Source: Spongilla lacustris
Lineage: Eukaryota > Porifera > Demospongiae > Spongillida > Spongillidae
Reading direction: 5' to 3'
DNA length: 64,000 nucleotides
Assembly: GCA_949361645.1 (NCBI GenBank)
Contig: OX442416.1
Location: forward strand, 1,368,887 to 1,432,886
Shown piece by piece: positions 11,138 to 22,888 of this stretch (its first letter is position 1; each line of letters opens with the position of its first letter). The notes under the pieces were generated by a model. It had not been told where the DNA came from. It made no database searches and was given only the letters and a program-made list of their open reading frames with translations. A program made the position numbers and the translations under genes.

Positions 11138-11159
11138 CGAGAGTTACGATAGTAACTCT
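11138..11159. repeat. Perfect short palindrome
   Basis: GAGAGTTACGATAGTAACTCTC is an inverted repeat (arms GAGAGTTAC/GTAACTCTC) at the point where the USP 5' coding frame stops making sense. It may mark the end of an inserted element. Confidence 0.5.
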
Positions 11160-11374
11160 CATATAGGATTTGACCCCGATTATGAATGTCATTAAAAAAC
11201 GGGACCCGCTTCTAACGGGACTCCTATCAATCGGATCGCTTAGCACTTTGTCATCGTCGAACAAGCAGTCGAAAACGAGCAGTTCCGTGTTTGTTAGATG
11301 TCTTAAAACCGCGTGGTTGTGGAGAACAAAACACTTTACTAATCTCGTACCCAGTCCCACCGTATTTCTCGTTC

Positions 11375-12922
11375 TTCTTCTTCTTCTTCTTCTTCTTCCT
11401 CTTCCTCTTCCTCTTCCTCTTCCTCCTCCTCCTCCTCCTCCTCCTCCTCCTCCTCCTCCTCCTCCTCCTCCTCCTCCTCCTCCTCCTCCTCCTCCTCCTC
11501 CTCCTCCTCCTCCTCCTCCTCCTCCTCCTCCTCCTCCTCCTCCTCCTCCTCCTCCTCCTCCTCCTCCTCCTCCTCCTCCTCCTCCTCCTCCTCCTCCTCC
11601 TCCTCCTCCTCCTCCTCCTCCTCCTCCTCCTCCTCCTCCTCCTCCTCCTCCTCCTCCTCCTCCTCCTCCTCCTCCTCCTCCTCCTCCTCCTCCTCCTCCT
11701 CCTCCTCCTCCTCCTCCTCCTCCTCCTCCTCCTCCTCCTCCTCCTCCTCCTCCTCCTCCTCCTCCTCCTCCTCCTCCTCCTCCTCCTCCTCCTCCTCCTC
11801 CTCCTCCTCCTCCTCCTCCTCCTCCTCCTCCTCCTCCTCCTCCTCCTCCTCCTCCTCCTCCTCCTCCTCCTCCTCCTCCTCCTCCTCCTCCTCCTCCTCC
11901 TCCTCCTCCTCCTCCTCCTCCTCCTCCTCCTCCTCCTCCTCCTCCTCCTCCTCCTCCTCCTCCTCCTCCTCCTCCTCCTCCTCCTCCTCCTCCTCCTCCT
12001 CCTCCTCCTCCTCCTCCTCCTCCTCCTCCTCCTCCTCCTCCTCCTCCTCCTCCTCCTCCTCCTCCTCCTCCTCCTCCTCCTCCTCCTCCTCCTCCTCCTC
12101 CTCCTCCTCCTCCTCCTCCTCCTCCTCCTCCTCCTCCTCCTCCTCCTCCTCCTCCTCCTCCTCCTCCTCCTCCTCCTCCTCCTCCTCCTCCTCCTCCTCC
12201 TCCTCCTCCTCCTCCTCCTCCTCCTCCTCCTCCTCCTCCTCCTCCTCCTCCTCCTCCTCCTCCTCCTCCTCCTCCTCCTCCTCCTCCTCCTCCTCCTCCT
12301 CCTCCTCCTCCTCCTCCTCCTCCTCCTCCTCCTCCTCCTCCTCCTCCTCCTCCTCCTCCTCCTCCTCCTCCTCCTCCTCCTCCTCCTCCTCCTCCTCCTC
12401 CTCCTCCTCCTCCTCCTCCTCCTCCTCCTCCTCCTCCTCCTCCTCCTCCTCCTCCTCCTCCTCCTCCTCCTCCTCCTCCTCCTCCTCCTCCTCCTCCTCC
12501 TCCTCCTCCTCCTCCTCCTCCTCCTCCTCCTCCTCCTCCTCCTCCTCCTCCTCCTCCTCCTCCTCCTCCTCCTCCTCCTCCTCCTCCTCCTCCTCCTCCT
12601 CCTCCTCCTCCTCCTCCTCCTCCTCCTCCTCCTCCTCCTCCTCCTCCTCCTCCTCCTCCTCCTCCTCCTCCTCCTCCTCCTCCTCCTCCTCCTCCTCCTC
12701 CTCCTCCTCCTCCTCCTCCTCCTCCTCCTCCTCCTCCTCCTCCTCCTCCTCCTCCTCCTCCTCCTCCTCCTCCTCCTCCTCCTCCTCCTCCTCCTCCTCC
12801 TCCTCCTCCTCCTCCTCCTCCTCCTCCTCCTCCTCCTCCTCCTCCTCCTCCTCCTCCTCCTCCTCCTCCTCCTCCTCCTCCTCCTCCTCCTCCTCCTCCT
12901 CCTCCTCCTCCTCCTCCTTCTT
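11375..12922. repeat. 1.5-kb (CCT)n trinucleotide tract
   Basis: About 60 bases of (TTC)n and (CTTCCT)n lead into nearly 1.5 kb of uninterrupted CCT repeats (about 500 units), ending in CCTTCTTC. On the other strand it is (AGG)n. Poly-Pro, poly-Leu and poly-Glu reading frames through it are consequences of the repeat, not genes. Such polypurine/polypyrimidine mirror tracts can form triplex DNA. The purity and length could also reflect long-read consensus of an unstable locus. Confidence 0.95.
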
Positions 12923-12981
12923 CAAAACGTATCGAGGCTACATTGTATATATCGGTGGTTGTGTTAGCAAATCACGTATAT

Positions 12982-13629
12982 TTAATCATAGATTGTCCAG
13001 TGTTAAACCGGTTTAACAAAGTGTTAAACCGGTTTAACACTTTTCCAGTGTCTATTACACAGTATAGAAGGGGTTGTGTTCTACAACAGCACTGCTTTCT
13101 TATCCAGATAACTGTTAAGTCTTAGCGCCACACCAGTTCTAGGCGCAATTCTCGCTTTTTGTAGCGCTACAAGCAAATTCACTCCACCGACTTCTTTTGC
13201 CGCCATTGCTATTAACATGGCAAAAGGGCTCGCCGTCGGAGTCGAAGTTTGCGCCTCTTCAAAGGCTGTTATTGGTGAGAGAGGTGCAAAAGCACGATAT
13301 GGTGCAGGCTGGAAGAGCAAAATGGCTTATTACACCATACAAGAGCAGGTAGGTTTCGGGCGAAGTCGAAAATGCGTAATGTGCAAAGCAGTTATTCAAG
13401 CAACAGTATGCCTCAATTTAAGTAACAATATTGTAAATATGTATGTAATCGAATAAGTGTACTCTACATCGTAGATACATGATTTAGGATACCAAATATA
13501 CCTTCAGAATGAGTGCAACGCTTATGGATGATTAGTTACAACGGAAAACACAAAACGTGTTCTCAAATTTTGTAACCGTTAAACCGGTTTAACACACCGT
13601 TTAACAGCGAACGGTCAATCTATGATTAA
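12982..13629. mobile_element. TTAA-flanked MITE
   Basis: The ends are TTAATCATAGATTG and CAATCTATGATTAA, inverted. Next to each end lie GTTAAACCGGTTTAAC palindromes (12999-13037 and 13577-13593). TTAA target duplication is used by piggyBac and Kolobok elements; the family cannot be settled by eye. Internal open frames (13081-13456) show no known domain. Confidence 0.65.
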
Positions 13630-13867
13630 GAATCCTGTATCTGACAGGACTCAAAACGATCAAATAGTTTAGAACTTAGTCATATTTTGCTCAAGTAGTT
13701 GTATACTATAATCCAATGCGTACGATCTGGGCACTACATCTATTAGTGGTAATTAATTTATGTGGCACGTATCCGGTTTGGGCACTATACATGTATTATA
13801 ATATTTAATACGTGCATGCGCACGTCATTGACTCTTTTAGTAACTTAGTGAAGTTGCTTTTCTCAAA
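13630..13867. other. Non-coding spacer
   Basis: Sequence between the TTAA-flanked MITE and the Helitron remnant; no feature recognised. Confidence 0.4.
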
Positions 13868-15580
13868 ATGCCTTCACGTCCGGAAAAGATCAAAGCTAAA
13901 TGACGAGCAAAGTACCTCAAAACTCATTACGAGACTTATTAGATTCTGCCTGAGCGAGCTACAAAGCAGAGCCTGAAAAGAAACAGACCTCTCGACGCGC
14001 AAGGTATCGAGCAGATCCTGAAAAGGAAGGAACGGGCTGCTAAAATACAACGATATTGGCAGAGTCCTGAATGTGCTCGCTCGGCGAAAAGAGTTAAGGT
14101 CACTCAAAGGTATGTCGTACCTGTATACAGGGTCTTTACGAAAGAACGCAACGCTTTTGAACGAACATAATTCTTAAATAGGATTATCAATCTAAATCAA
14201 TTTATAACTACACAATAACCATGATTAGGCAAATACCAAATGCATTGTTAAAATTCAATTATCTTTTACAGTTCAAAAGATAAAATCAAATACATGGCAA
14301 TTAATTAATTTGACACAGAAATGTACGACAACTTGTAAATAAATACAAGATTTATAATCTAAAGAATAGCTGTGACAAACGTTTGAAAAAAATATGAAAT
14401 TTAATTGGCGTTTTACTAGTTTAATATTCAAAACAACTAATCAAACTTGAAAATGCCAAAGGGCCACTACAATTTTAATTAACTTTGAGTTATAGTAACT
14501 CACCATTACATGATCTAATACACAATCAAATTGTGTTTTTTATTTCATTTAATCATGGAGTAATTAGTGATGGTTATTAAAATGAGTTAACTAATAACAG
14601 CTTCAGTCTTAATAACTTTAAAGCAAATTACGGTTTTAAATGTTAATAACTTACTATTGAACTCAGTAACTTGAAATCAGTGCTGTTCCACTGCATACTA
14701 AGATCCTGCGTTACTTATTATAGTTATTAAAATCAAGTACCTCTAACAATAATCTTGAATAATGTTGATAATAGAGGGCTTTGAATATTTTGATTTATGA
14801 GGGCTTTGATACAATTACTTAACCGCTAACAATAATTTAAATCAAATTGGATTATTAGTATTTGCCTAAGTTCTGCAACATAGGTTAAAGAAATCAAGCA
14901 GTTAATTAATTTCAATACTAAGCTATAGTGATGTAAAAGCGTTGCGTTCTTTCGCAAAGACCCTGTATATACACGTAGCTACCTACATGTACTCTTACTA
15001 CATTTGTACGTAGTGCGTGCGTTTCTGCGACTACATGTACGTGTATACTCATTTACCGGTACTGGCAATTTTTTTTGTGAGGTCAGATGTGTATCTGTAT
15101 TGATGCTTACATGTAATTAAAACGTGGGTGTAATGAATAGCATCAACAGTTGTGGATTTATCCTACACGTGATTGAATGGGGTCTGTTTTTAACACGTAA
15201 CTAATACAATGTGTATATGTAATGTTAACTGCTGCTAATTATTTTGTTTACCACTGTAGGCACTCACTGTATGAACCAAACCATACCGTACTTAGGGAGT
15301 ATAAGGGTGGCCTAGAAAAGGCTATTCTAAAGAATAGCATACTGTTAGACGAGTTAAATGATGCCTTTTGCAAAACCCATCCATGGTTAGCACAAAAGGT
15401 CTGTACTAGATCTGCACATGCAGCTGTTAATGAGGTTTGTGCAGGTGCATTGCTTAACAAGGCACTGAGCATGCGTAGAAAAAAAGCAGGTGAATTTCTA
15501 CATGATGTTCATGCTATTAATGCAATAAAAGTAGCTGATAGTGACATTCTTGCTGGGGTATGGTATAATACTGCTTAGCA
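13868..15580 (+). pseudogene. Helitron-type Rep/helicase remnant, plus-strand copy
   Basis: The first part (13868-14110) encodes a basic segment with RYRADPEK-like and AAKIQRYWQSPECARSAKR character. This kind of repeat precedes the Rep/helicase region in many animal Helitrons. The second part (15222-15578) encodes NHTVLREYKGGLEKAIL and CTRSAHAAVNEVCAGALLNK, homologous to the minus-strand copy at 16540-16863. The two parts are separated by a mariner-type MITE (14128-14965). In-frame stops (for example at 13900) show decay. This copy stops where the opposing copy begins, giving a tail-to-tail arrangement. Confidence 0.55.
14128..14965. mobile_element. Mariner-type MITE with TA target site
   Basis: Inverted ends CAGGGTCTTTACGAAAGAAC and GTTCTTTCGCAAAGACCCTG are flanked by TA on both sides. 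The 838-bp interior is very AT-rich with many TTAATTAA-like words and no ORF. Ends beginning CAGGGT with a TA duplication fit non-autonomous Tc1/mariner elements. Confidence 0.8.
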
Positions 15581-17195
15581 TGACCCTAGCCCCTACAGCT
15601 AGTTTTCATTCTGCCTCCAAACCAGCAGTTGTGTTACAATCGCTATTTAGCTTTCTAGTTCAGATGCTGCCCTCTTGGTCCATTTTACTGTCCCTGCTGT
15701 TTCATCAAATTCATCTATACAGGGTATCTTTACAACCTCTGAACCCACTTTAGAGAGCATGTCTATGTTAAACTGGTCACATGCCTTTCTTGTTGCAAAT
15801 AGGCACACAGAAGACAAACCTTGACCTAAAAGTTCTTGGAGCTATTCAACAGCTGTGCATGTAATAACAGCGGCTTTGTGCAACTGAATAATTGTTTTAT
15901 CTGAAATACAATTACCCATGACCTCGTTTAACAAGTGACCAAATTCAGGGTCTCGTTTTTGTCTCTCATTAATAGTCAGTTCATCATACTGTACAGTTTC
16001 CCTCAAGATGTTCACTGATGTCATGCAGTCTAGCCTTGAGGCAATTACTTTGTTGCAAAAGATATTCTGAAACACCATTGAACCATTACTGGAGGGAGCT
16101 GTAGTATGTCCCCAACAAACAGGACATTCATTGCCCCAAACCATTGGCTACTTCCAAACACTTTTTCAAGTCTAAGGTGCACGTACATAAGCTAAACAGA
16201 GGCTGCTAAGCATGGTACCTCATCAATAATGATTAGCTTAAGATGTTTGAAACCGTTTCTCATCATTTTCAATGATTCTTTTGGAAGTGGCCAATAACTT
16301 GATGTTTTAGAATCATGTTCTATTGGCAATTGGATAAGCCTGTGAACGGTGACACTATCTATATTAAATGCAGCTAACCCAGTGGGGGCAGTTAGTGCAC
16401 ACCGTACAGAGTTTTTATTATCCTTCCATAATTCATTTACCATGGCTCTGATGGTATGAATTTCTTGTTCCACCAACCCTGCTAATGAACATGCACAGGG
16501 GGTTATTTTTAATACAGGAATATTTGCCATTTTGGTGAGAAAGATGGTCACTGCATGTACTTTTATTGCATTAATAGCACGAACATCATGTAGAAATTCA
16601 CCTGCTTGTTTTCTACACATGCTCTGTGCCTTGTTAAGCAATGCACCTGCACAAACCTTACTAACAGCTGCATGTGCAGATCTAGTACAGACCTTTTGTG
16701 CTAACCATGGATGGGTTTTGCACTCATTAAACAGTATGCTATTCCTTAGAATAGCCTTTTCTAGGCCACCATTATACTCACTTAGTATGGTATGGTTTGG
16801 TTCATACAGGGAGTAGCTACAGTGGTAAACAAAATAAATGCTGAAATTAGCAGCAGTTAACATTACACATTGTATTGGTTACGTGTTAAAAACAGACCCC
16901 ATTCAATCACGCGTAGGATAAATCCACAACTGTTGATGCTATTCGTTACAACCACATATAGTGAAGCTATTAAAGCATCAATGCATATACACATCTGACT
17001 TCACAAAAAAGTGCAGTAAGTAAGTACTGGTAAATGTGTGTACATTTACATGTAGTCGCAGAAATGCACGCACTACGTACAAATGTAGTAACAGTAGGTA
17101 GCTACGTGTATATGTACAGGTACGACATACCTTTGAGTGACCTTAACTCTTTTCACCAAGCGAGCACATTCAGGACTCTGCCAATATCGCTGTAT
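15580..17195 (-). pseudogene. Helitron-type Pif1-like helicase remnant, minus strand
   Basis: Reading from 17195 downwards there is the basic N-terminal segment (AAKIQRYWQSPECAR), then a long open stretch 16863-16192. It carries LTAPTGLAAFNI (helicase motif Ia region) and LKLIIIDEVP (Walker B, DE). Next come GSQWFGAMNVLFVGDILQLP-like coding near 16150, and YDELTINERQKRDPEFGHLL and GARVMLSS (C-terminal helicase motifs) towards 15580. The expected Walker A GxGKS motif is replaced by SLAGLVEQEIHTIRAM, so the ATPase site is lost, and several frames are joined only by frameshifts. Pif1-family helicases drive rolling-circle transposition of Helitrons. No Helitron end (5'-TC, 3'-CTRR hairpin) was located. 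Confidence 0.7.
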
Positions 17196-18019
17196 TTTAG
17201 CAGAACTGACTTGGTGATGGTTGTGTACAAATGTAGGTGTGTGGAGTTAGGGACCAGACTTGGTGATGGTTGTGTACGATGTAGGTGTATGGAGTTAGTG
17301 ATGGTGTACTGCACTTGTCAGAGCTCAGATTAAGTGATATCTGTCAGATGTGGAGGTCATTCAGTCAAAGCTTCTGCAGGAATGTTGTAATTACATGGTG
17401 ATTGAGTGCCATGGGTGGTGTGGAGTGCTTACATTTACTTGCTGTGTCGATTGAAGATCAGCTGACATTGACTGGTGGTGACTTGAAAATGGTGTTTTGC
17501 GACTCAGAACGGACTGCTGCACTTGTGTGTATTGGAGCAGGATAGTTAATCGGTTTTTGCCCCAGAATGTGGATTTTGTCCCTAAGAGGGTTTTTCCACG
17601 GGGTTTTTTCCTGAGAGGGTGTGGGCTCACCCCTCTAAATATATTATAGCTAGAATGCCCCCTGCTCAAGCCTGTGTATGGTATCAGGATTTCAGATACT
17701 GATAGGTAGGCTCTGTAATTGTTGTGTTGTAGTCATGGTGTGCATCATGTTGGTCATTGGGTGTGGCAGTAACGTTGTAGTTATTCATTAATAATGACGC
17801 AATAATAATACTATTAGTACATATACATGTGTACATCAAGAGCATGTCACCGAAACTGCGAACCTTCCTGGGATGACAACTGCATCCTCTATGAAGCTTA
17901 TAACACCCATTTCCACTTCAAGGAAGGTTAAGTCCAGCCTTCCTAGCGAACTATATTATTCGTCGCAAGCAATTCATACACTTCAAAGAAATCAAGTCCA
18001 GCCTCTTCATCAGCTGGCC
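17196..18019. other. Non-coding, short local repeats
   Basis: Two to three diverged copies of GGTGATGGTTGTGTAC...GTAGGTGTGTGGAGTTAG (17210-17310). A GGGGTTTTTTCCTGAGAGGG stretch lies near 17600. No gene recognised. Confidence 0.45.
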
Positions 18020-18026
18020 TATAAAA
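18020..18026 (+). promoter_or_regulatory. TATA box
   Basis: TATAAAA lies 34-40 bases before an ATG in good context (GCCATGG at 18057-18063). It suggests a promoter for the short acidic ORF that follows; alone this is weak evidence. Confidence 0.35.
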
Positions 18027-18059
18027 GCATCTCTAAGCTATGCTCGTATTACTTTGGCC

Positions 18060-18179
18060 ATGGATCCGGATTTAACTGAAAATGATGTGAAGCAGCTAAT
18101 GGAGGTAGAAGATGGTGGCAATGATGTGAGGTTAGAAGGCCGTGGTGCAAGAGAAGATGTGGTGGAGAAGGTGATGTAA
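18060..18179 (+). CDS. Short charged ORF or first exon, function unknown
   Basis: The frame opens MDPDLTENDVKQLMEVED, is 39 residues long and ends in TAA at 18177. A GTAAGA donor overlaps the stop (ATGTAAGA), so this may be a first exon rather than a complete gene. A further reading-frame segment rich in Gly and Arg (GDVRGPSTCGRGYTSR) lies just downstream in another frame. It sits about 0.9 kb before the USP exons, but the phase does not match the next exon, so a link is only a possibility. Confidence 0.3.
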   Translation: MDPDLTENDVKQLMEVEDGGNDVRLEGRGAREDVVEKVM

Positions 18180-18647
18180 GAGGGCCAAGTACATGTGGAC
18201 GCGGATATACGTCGAGGTGAAAGATCAGGAAGACGAAACTGATGTAATTAATTTGTACAATTATTATTTTTTTATTTAAATATTAAACTTTGTGATTGGT
18301 ATGTAACATAACACGGTTATAGCGCGTGTATTATCTTTAAAGGCTGTGGAACAAATCCTTCACAATGTTGACAAAAAAAATACTCGACGATCTCGATAAT
18401 GCTCCTTTCATTACGTAGCGATATCCGCAGCAGGGTCTGGGCCCGAGACTATCCCATACCCTATTAGTCAGACCGTTTTGTCCGCTTCGCCGCACTTTTG
18501 CCTCCGAGTCAGGTGGTCAGTGTAATTATATACCCACGATGATAGGGGTCAACCTCTCTCTCACAGCTCGACTGCTGCAAATGGACTACATCACATGCTA
18601 CGGCACATTATCGGGTACATGCATGTATGAACAAAAAAGAATGAAAC
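18180..18647. other. Non-coding spacer
   Basis: Includes a CpG-containing stretch (18400-18560). No feature recognised. Confidence 0.4.
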
Positions 18648-18925
18648 AAGTAAATAAAAAACATTCTCTATGAGAAAGTTGGTGGTATATAGGATTTGAA
18701 GTCAATGGTGGTGTAAAAAGGAAGGGAACAAGGGTCTAATAATAAGGAAAATGGAATAGTCCTATATTGAGCACTTTTGTAGGATATAGGGTATTTGTCT
18801 GCTAAATATAGGACTATTCCATTTTCCTTATTATTAGACCCTTGTTCCCTTCCTTTTTACACCACTATTGACTTCAAATCCTATATACCACCAACTTTCT
18901 CATAGAGAATGTTTTTTATTTACTT
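18648..18925. repeat. Hairpin (long palindrome) immediately upstream of the USP exons
   Basis: The left arm (18648-18767) contains GGAAGGGAACAAGGGTCTAA and is repeated in inverse in 18809-18925 with a spacer of about 40 bases and about one mismatch. It lies just before the TTCTTAG acceptor of the first 3' USP exon, hence within an intron or at an insertion boundary. A non-autonomous foldback element is likely, but no target duplication was identified. Confidence 0.8.
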
Positions 18926-18958
18926 GTATAATAATGTTTCAATTTTTTTCTTAGGAAT

Positions 18959-20455
18959 GAATATGGTGAGCAAGCTGATGGAAGATCATGGAACGGTTAG
19001 TGTTTACAAACACAGTTTAAACAATAATAATATTCTTCAATTAATTTAGAATTCAGCTGGAAGACTTCTGGAAGTGGCTAGGGATACAAATGGAGGCCTA
19101 TGTAACACATCTAGATATTGCTGGCTAAATTCAGCTCTTCAAGCTCTATGTGCCTGCACGCAATTGCAGCTCATGCTAAAAAGTACAAGTTGAAATATGT
19201 GTATAATTATCACTTTATTGATATTGTTATGTTACGATAGCATTGAAGCAAGAAGGTCTAACGCCAATTCAGCGACAATACATCAATTTAATTGATGACC
19301 TTCAAGGAAATTCTAATCTTCCGTGTGATCCTTCACATGTTGCTGTAAGATGTAACGATGTGTAACATGAGTATATATGTATTGATTTTGTTATATTAAT
19401 ATAGTCTATACTTAGCACATACAAGATAGCCAACTTTTTACAACATGGTATAGAAAATGACAGTTGCGAAGGAATGACTGTGTTGCTTGATGAGCTTTTG
19501 TCAACTTATGAAGTATGGAACATTTATATTTTAGTACCTGTAAAATTGGGTTATATGTATTTATCAAATCAGGCATCGGGGAATGATGATTACACATGCC
19601 AGTTTGCTACAAGGATAATGAAACGTGGATCATGCTGTACAAAGGTTGGCATTAGTTTACAACTGCTTTTTATTCACTGTGCTGTTCTCATTACCTACAT
19701 AGACCATATGTGATAATACAATGTGGACTGTTTTCATTAGGTGTTTCCAGTGACATAAAGCAGTTGATAAAAGGGTGGATTGATGGACAACTTAGAAGAA
19801 AAACTGTAAGTGTGTATAATATATAAATACAGCCATTGAAAATCTGGTTTAGGTTTTGTCAAGCCTGTGATACATGTATCACAGCAGACAATGCACAGGT
19901 GACATTCCCCAGTGTTTTAGTCCTTCAATTTGAGAGATCAAGGGTGTCTGATTTGCAGAAAGCACAGAGTAGTGTTACATTACCAAGGTAGACAGAAAAT
20001 GCAGTACGCATTTTTAAAATACTATATAATTGCAGGCAATGTGAAATGTCTCATGCAAAAGCCACAGGATGTTCTACTTATGAACTATGTGCTATAGTGG
20101 TACTGATGAGGATACATAATGATTGTATTCTTGTATGGCATACCAATTTTACTTTCAGCTTCATTATGGAAAGTATGCAAACAAGGGGCATTGTAAGGAG
20201 TAGAAAGTTATTACATGCTGAGGTACAATGCTCTCGTCCAGATTCATGTATTGTCAGAAGCAGAGATGAGTGGATTAGTTACAGTGACTCAATAGTCAGG
20301 AAGATATCAACACCTAACTATAACTCATCCAGATATGTGCAGGTATTGATATCGTAAATAATGTACATGTATCGCTTGAAACGTTTTGCCTCAATTGCAG
20401 AATAATGTTTGTATTGCCATATACACCTCCCCTATGAGCACTGTGAGTTATGATT
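18959..20455 (+). pseudogene. USP-type (C19) ubiquitin carboxyl-terminal hydrolase carried by the transposon
   Basis: About nine exons with introns of about 50-70 bp. The Cys box is GGLCNTSRYCWLNSALQALC (about 19100-19150), matching the USP pattern GL.N.G.TCY.NS.LQ with the catalytic Cys kept. Next are a linker with DELLSTYEASGNDDYTC and RGSCCTK, a zinc-binding FCQACDTC (about 19858-19882) with FPSVLVLQFERS (the USP P.vLv...R strand), and YELCAIVV. The His box is LHYGKYANKGHCKE (about 20159-20200). The terminal exon ends IYTSPMSTVSYD, with TGA at 20453-20455. USPs cleave ubiquitin from proteins; in a transposon this could protect the transposase from degradation (inference). Damage: a stop follows GHCKE, and a ~19-20 base difference from the inverted copy shifts the frame. 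The 5' part is probably at 10871-11130. Confidence 0.75.
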
Positions 20456-21033
20456 GATATGTAGTTTATAATGTGACCCAACAATCCATCGGTATGTATG
20501 TAGTACACAATGTATATTCAATTATCAAGCTAAAAGACATTTATTTCTACTACATCGACAGCATAATATCAGTAAGTACAAAGCATGCATCATGTACAAC
20601 ACATTAATATAAGACACATTAATATAAGCTAAGTGTACATAAAGGTTATAACCCAGGAGAGTGATTACTTAATCATTGGCCTTAACCAAGTGTCAGATAT
20701 GGTAGTTTAGGTTTATTATTTGTTATTTCAGATCTGTTGTACTGATATGGTATCAAAGATGATTGACAGTGTAAATAGTACATGTGTAACAGATCTATCA
20801 TATTTTTATTCAGCCCATTCTTCACAAAGATAGCTCTGTTCTGTTTCTGTTATAGCTAATGCAAAATTGATAAGCAATGCTCAAATAATAATGGCGACTG
20901 GTAAGTTAATATATATGCCTTACAGGTGAACTGTGGTTTATCTCGAACTTGAGGTTCTGCTAAAACCTGTTACAAAACTTGTTATGCATATCTACCTCTA
21001 TACCATTCCATCAAGGTTTTGCACAGAGTACCA
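20456..21033 (+). other. Spacer between USP gene and Ulp1 gene, with a probable Ulp1 first exon
   Basis: Conserved in the inverted copy (about 47650-48210), so part of the transposon. An ATGGCGACTG followed by GTAAGT at 20891-20906 is a plausible first exon for the Ulp1 gene. The spacer ends where a 12.3-kb insertion begins. Confidence 0.45.
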
Positions 21034-21386
21034 CATATCCAGAAATGGCCCATACATAGGCGGTCATCTTGCTTTTTATTTCAAATTGAATTTTAAACAC
21101 TTGTAAAATGTCCTATAAATCGGTCTGATCATGACATATGTACTTCAAAAAATTATTTCATTAACCATTCTTGAACTAAAATCAAGACAAAAAATTAATT
21201 ACTACCGCGCATAATTTATTCATCAAAATATGTCATTGCGTAATGCCTTGCGTCATCGGCCAGAATTATTCAACTAATATTGATATTAATTGAACAAAAT
21301 GGTGAATAAATATATGCACAGTAAGTTAATTTAGCTGAATATATAACTTAACTATACCAATAATAGGCTGTTAATAACCGGACAAT

Positions 21387-21417
<31 letters not shown>
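21387..21417. repeat. G homopolymer, 31 bases
   Basis: An uninterrupted run of G. Together with the C run at 22852-22888 it brackets about 1.4 kb, but flanks of the two runs are not inverted repeats of each other. Confidence 0.9.
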
Positions 21418-21418
<1 letters not shown>

Positions 21419-22850
21419 GGCCGAGAGCTTTTCGAACCCGATACGAAAGAGCTAGGGAGAGCCCGATATGGTTACTGCCAGCTTCTGGCCTGATACAAAA
21501 GTACGATAGGAACTCGCGATCGACTACTCAAGTACCGTAGGTCTCGACTGCCAAGAGGGACACTATGATGTCGATCTTTTGACCTATATAGTGGCGTGGG
21601 TTGTTTTCCTTATCGTGTTCGTTTAGCCTGCTTGCAGCTCGATGAATGAAGCGCAAAGGCTAATAGGCACGTGCACTGATACAATACATAGATATTTGCA
21701 AATGGCACTTTTCAGTACTGTTGCGACCTACGTATAGTCTCGTCCCCAGACCAATATGACGTAACGATTATCGCTGGGAACACGTCTATAGAACGTGACG
21801 TCACGTTCCGTTACATGACCGTGCTTCGCATTGAATCTTGTAGTGGGCGTGTGAGCTATTGAGCATCCTTCCTTAAAGAGCTTCTTTAGTGTCGTTTAAC
21901 TTTTTACTGTATGAGAGCAACCTTTTTGACACCCAAAAAGCATATAGCTATTCTTTTACAGACGTCTCAGCTGAGGCAGACGCGATCGTAGCTGCAACCT
22001 GATCGGGCAGTGATTGTGTGATTTTCCTGGACACTATAGCAACATTGTAAATCCATTTTATGAGTTCACATATAGAGTACGTAGTAGGTAGTGTGGCGTT
22101 GTAACGTTAAGGAGTCCCTATGAAGGGGTTTGACGTCTTAGATCGGGAATTTGTCCGCTTATGATGTCCAAAAAGCGTACCTTTTGTGTAATTTTCCCAG
22201 AAAAGTGGTTTGGATTCTAGAGTATTTGAGTGCATATATTGAATCAGACATATATATAGAGTGGCGTGATCAATATCTCTTGTATGTTGTGTATGTATTA
22301 CAGTAGCAAATGGCTAGCAAGCTTCGTTGGATCGATCGCGCAAGAATAGGAAGAGAAAGTCCCAACAACAAAAAAATCAATGCGGAATCGTAAAAAACTG
22401 AAGGCCTTCAAAGAAAGTGTTTTAAAGAGCATAAAGCTTGTATCTACTTTCTCGGCAAAGCTTTCGTGCGCGCTTGTTCTAGCTAGCCATCATGTATGAC
22501 TTTGGCTGCTTTTTTTAGATAGCTTCATTCTATGAGTGTCTAACTCCATCTCGTCATCAAAATAGCGCTTCAAAGGATCGCATGTAGCAGACAACGCTGC
22601 CTTAGGAACACAAATTTACGGAATTACGAAATGCGGATGAATCCCGTAATCTTTGCCGTTTCCAATTCTTTTATTATGGTACTACACGCGCGCGTAAAGC
22701 GCTTTAATTTTACTGCAAATCACCTTCGCGAGGCTTCACCAATGTAATAGGACTATCCCAATGCTTTCATAAAGTTTTGTTGTAAACTCTGTAGCGCTGA
22801 GCAGTCTATCACTAGGCCAAAGCCTCTGCATCAGGTTAAAAGCATACTAT

Positions 22851-22851
<1 letters not shown>
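21418..22851. other. Non-coding, no feature recognised
   Basis: Mixed-composition sequence between the G and C runs, with no long ORF, splice-supported exon or obvious terminal repeat. Confidence 0.45.

Positions 22852-22888
<37 letters not shown>
22852..22888. repeat. C homopolymer, 37 bases
   Basis: An uninterrupted run of C, one of several G/C homopolymers of 19 bases or more in the window (21387, 36462, 45242, 60584). Confidence 0.9.

Noticed and set aside
11170..13125. Poly-Pro, poly-Leu and poly-Glu open frames
   Set aside because: Pure translation of the (CCT)n tract.
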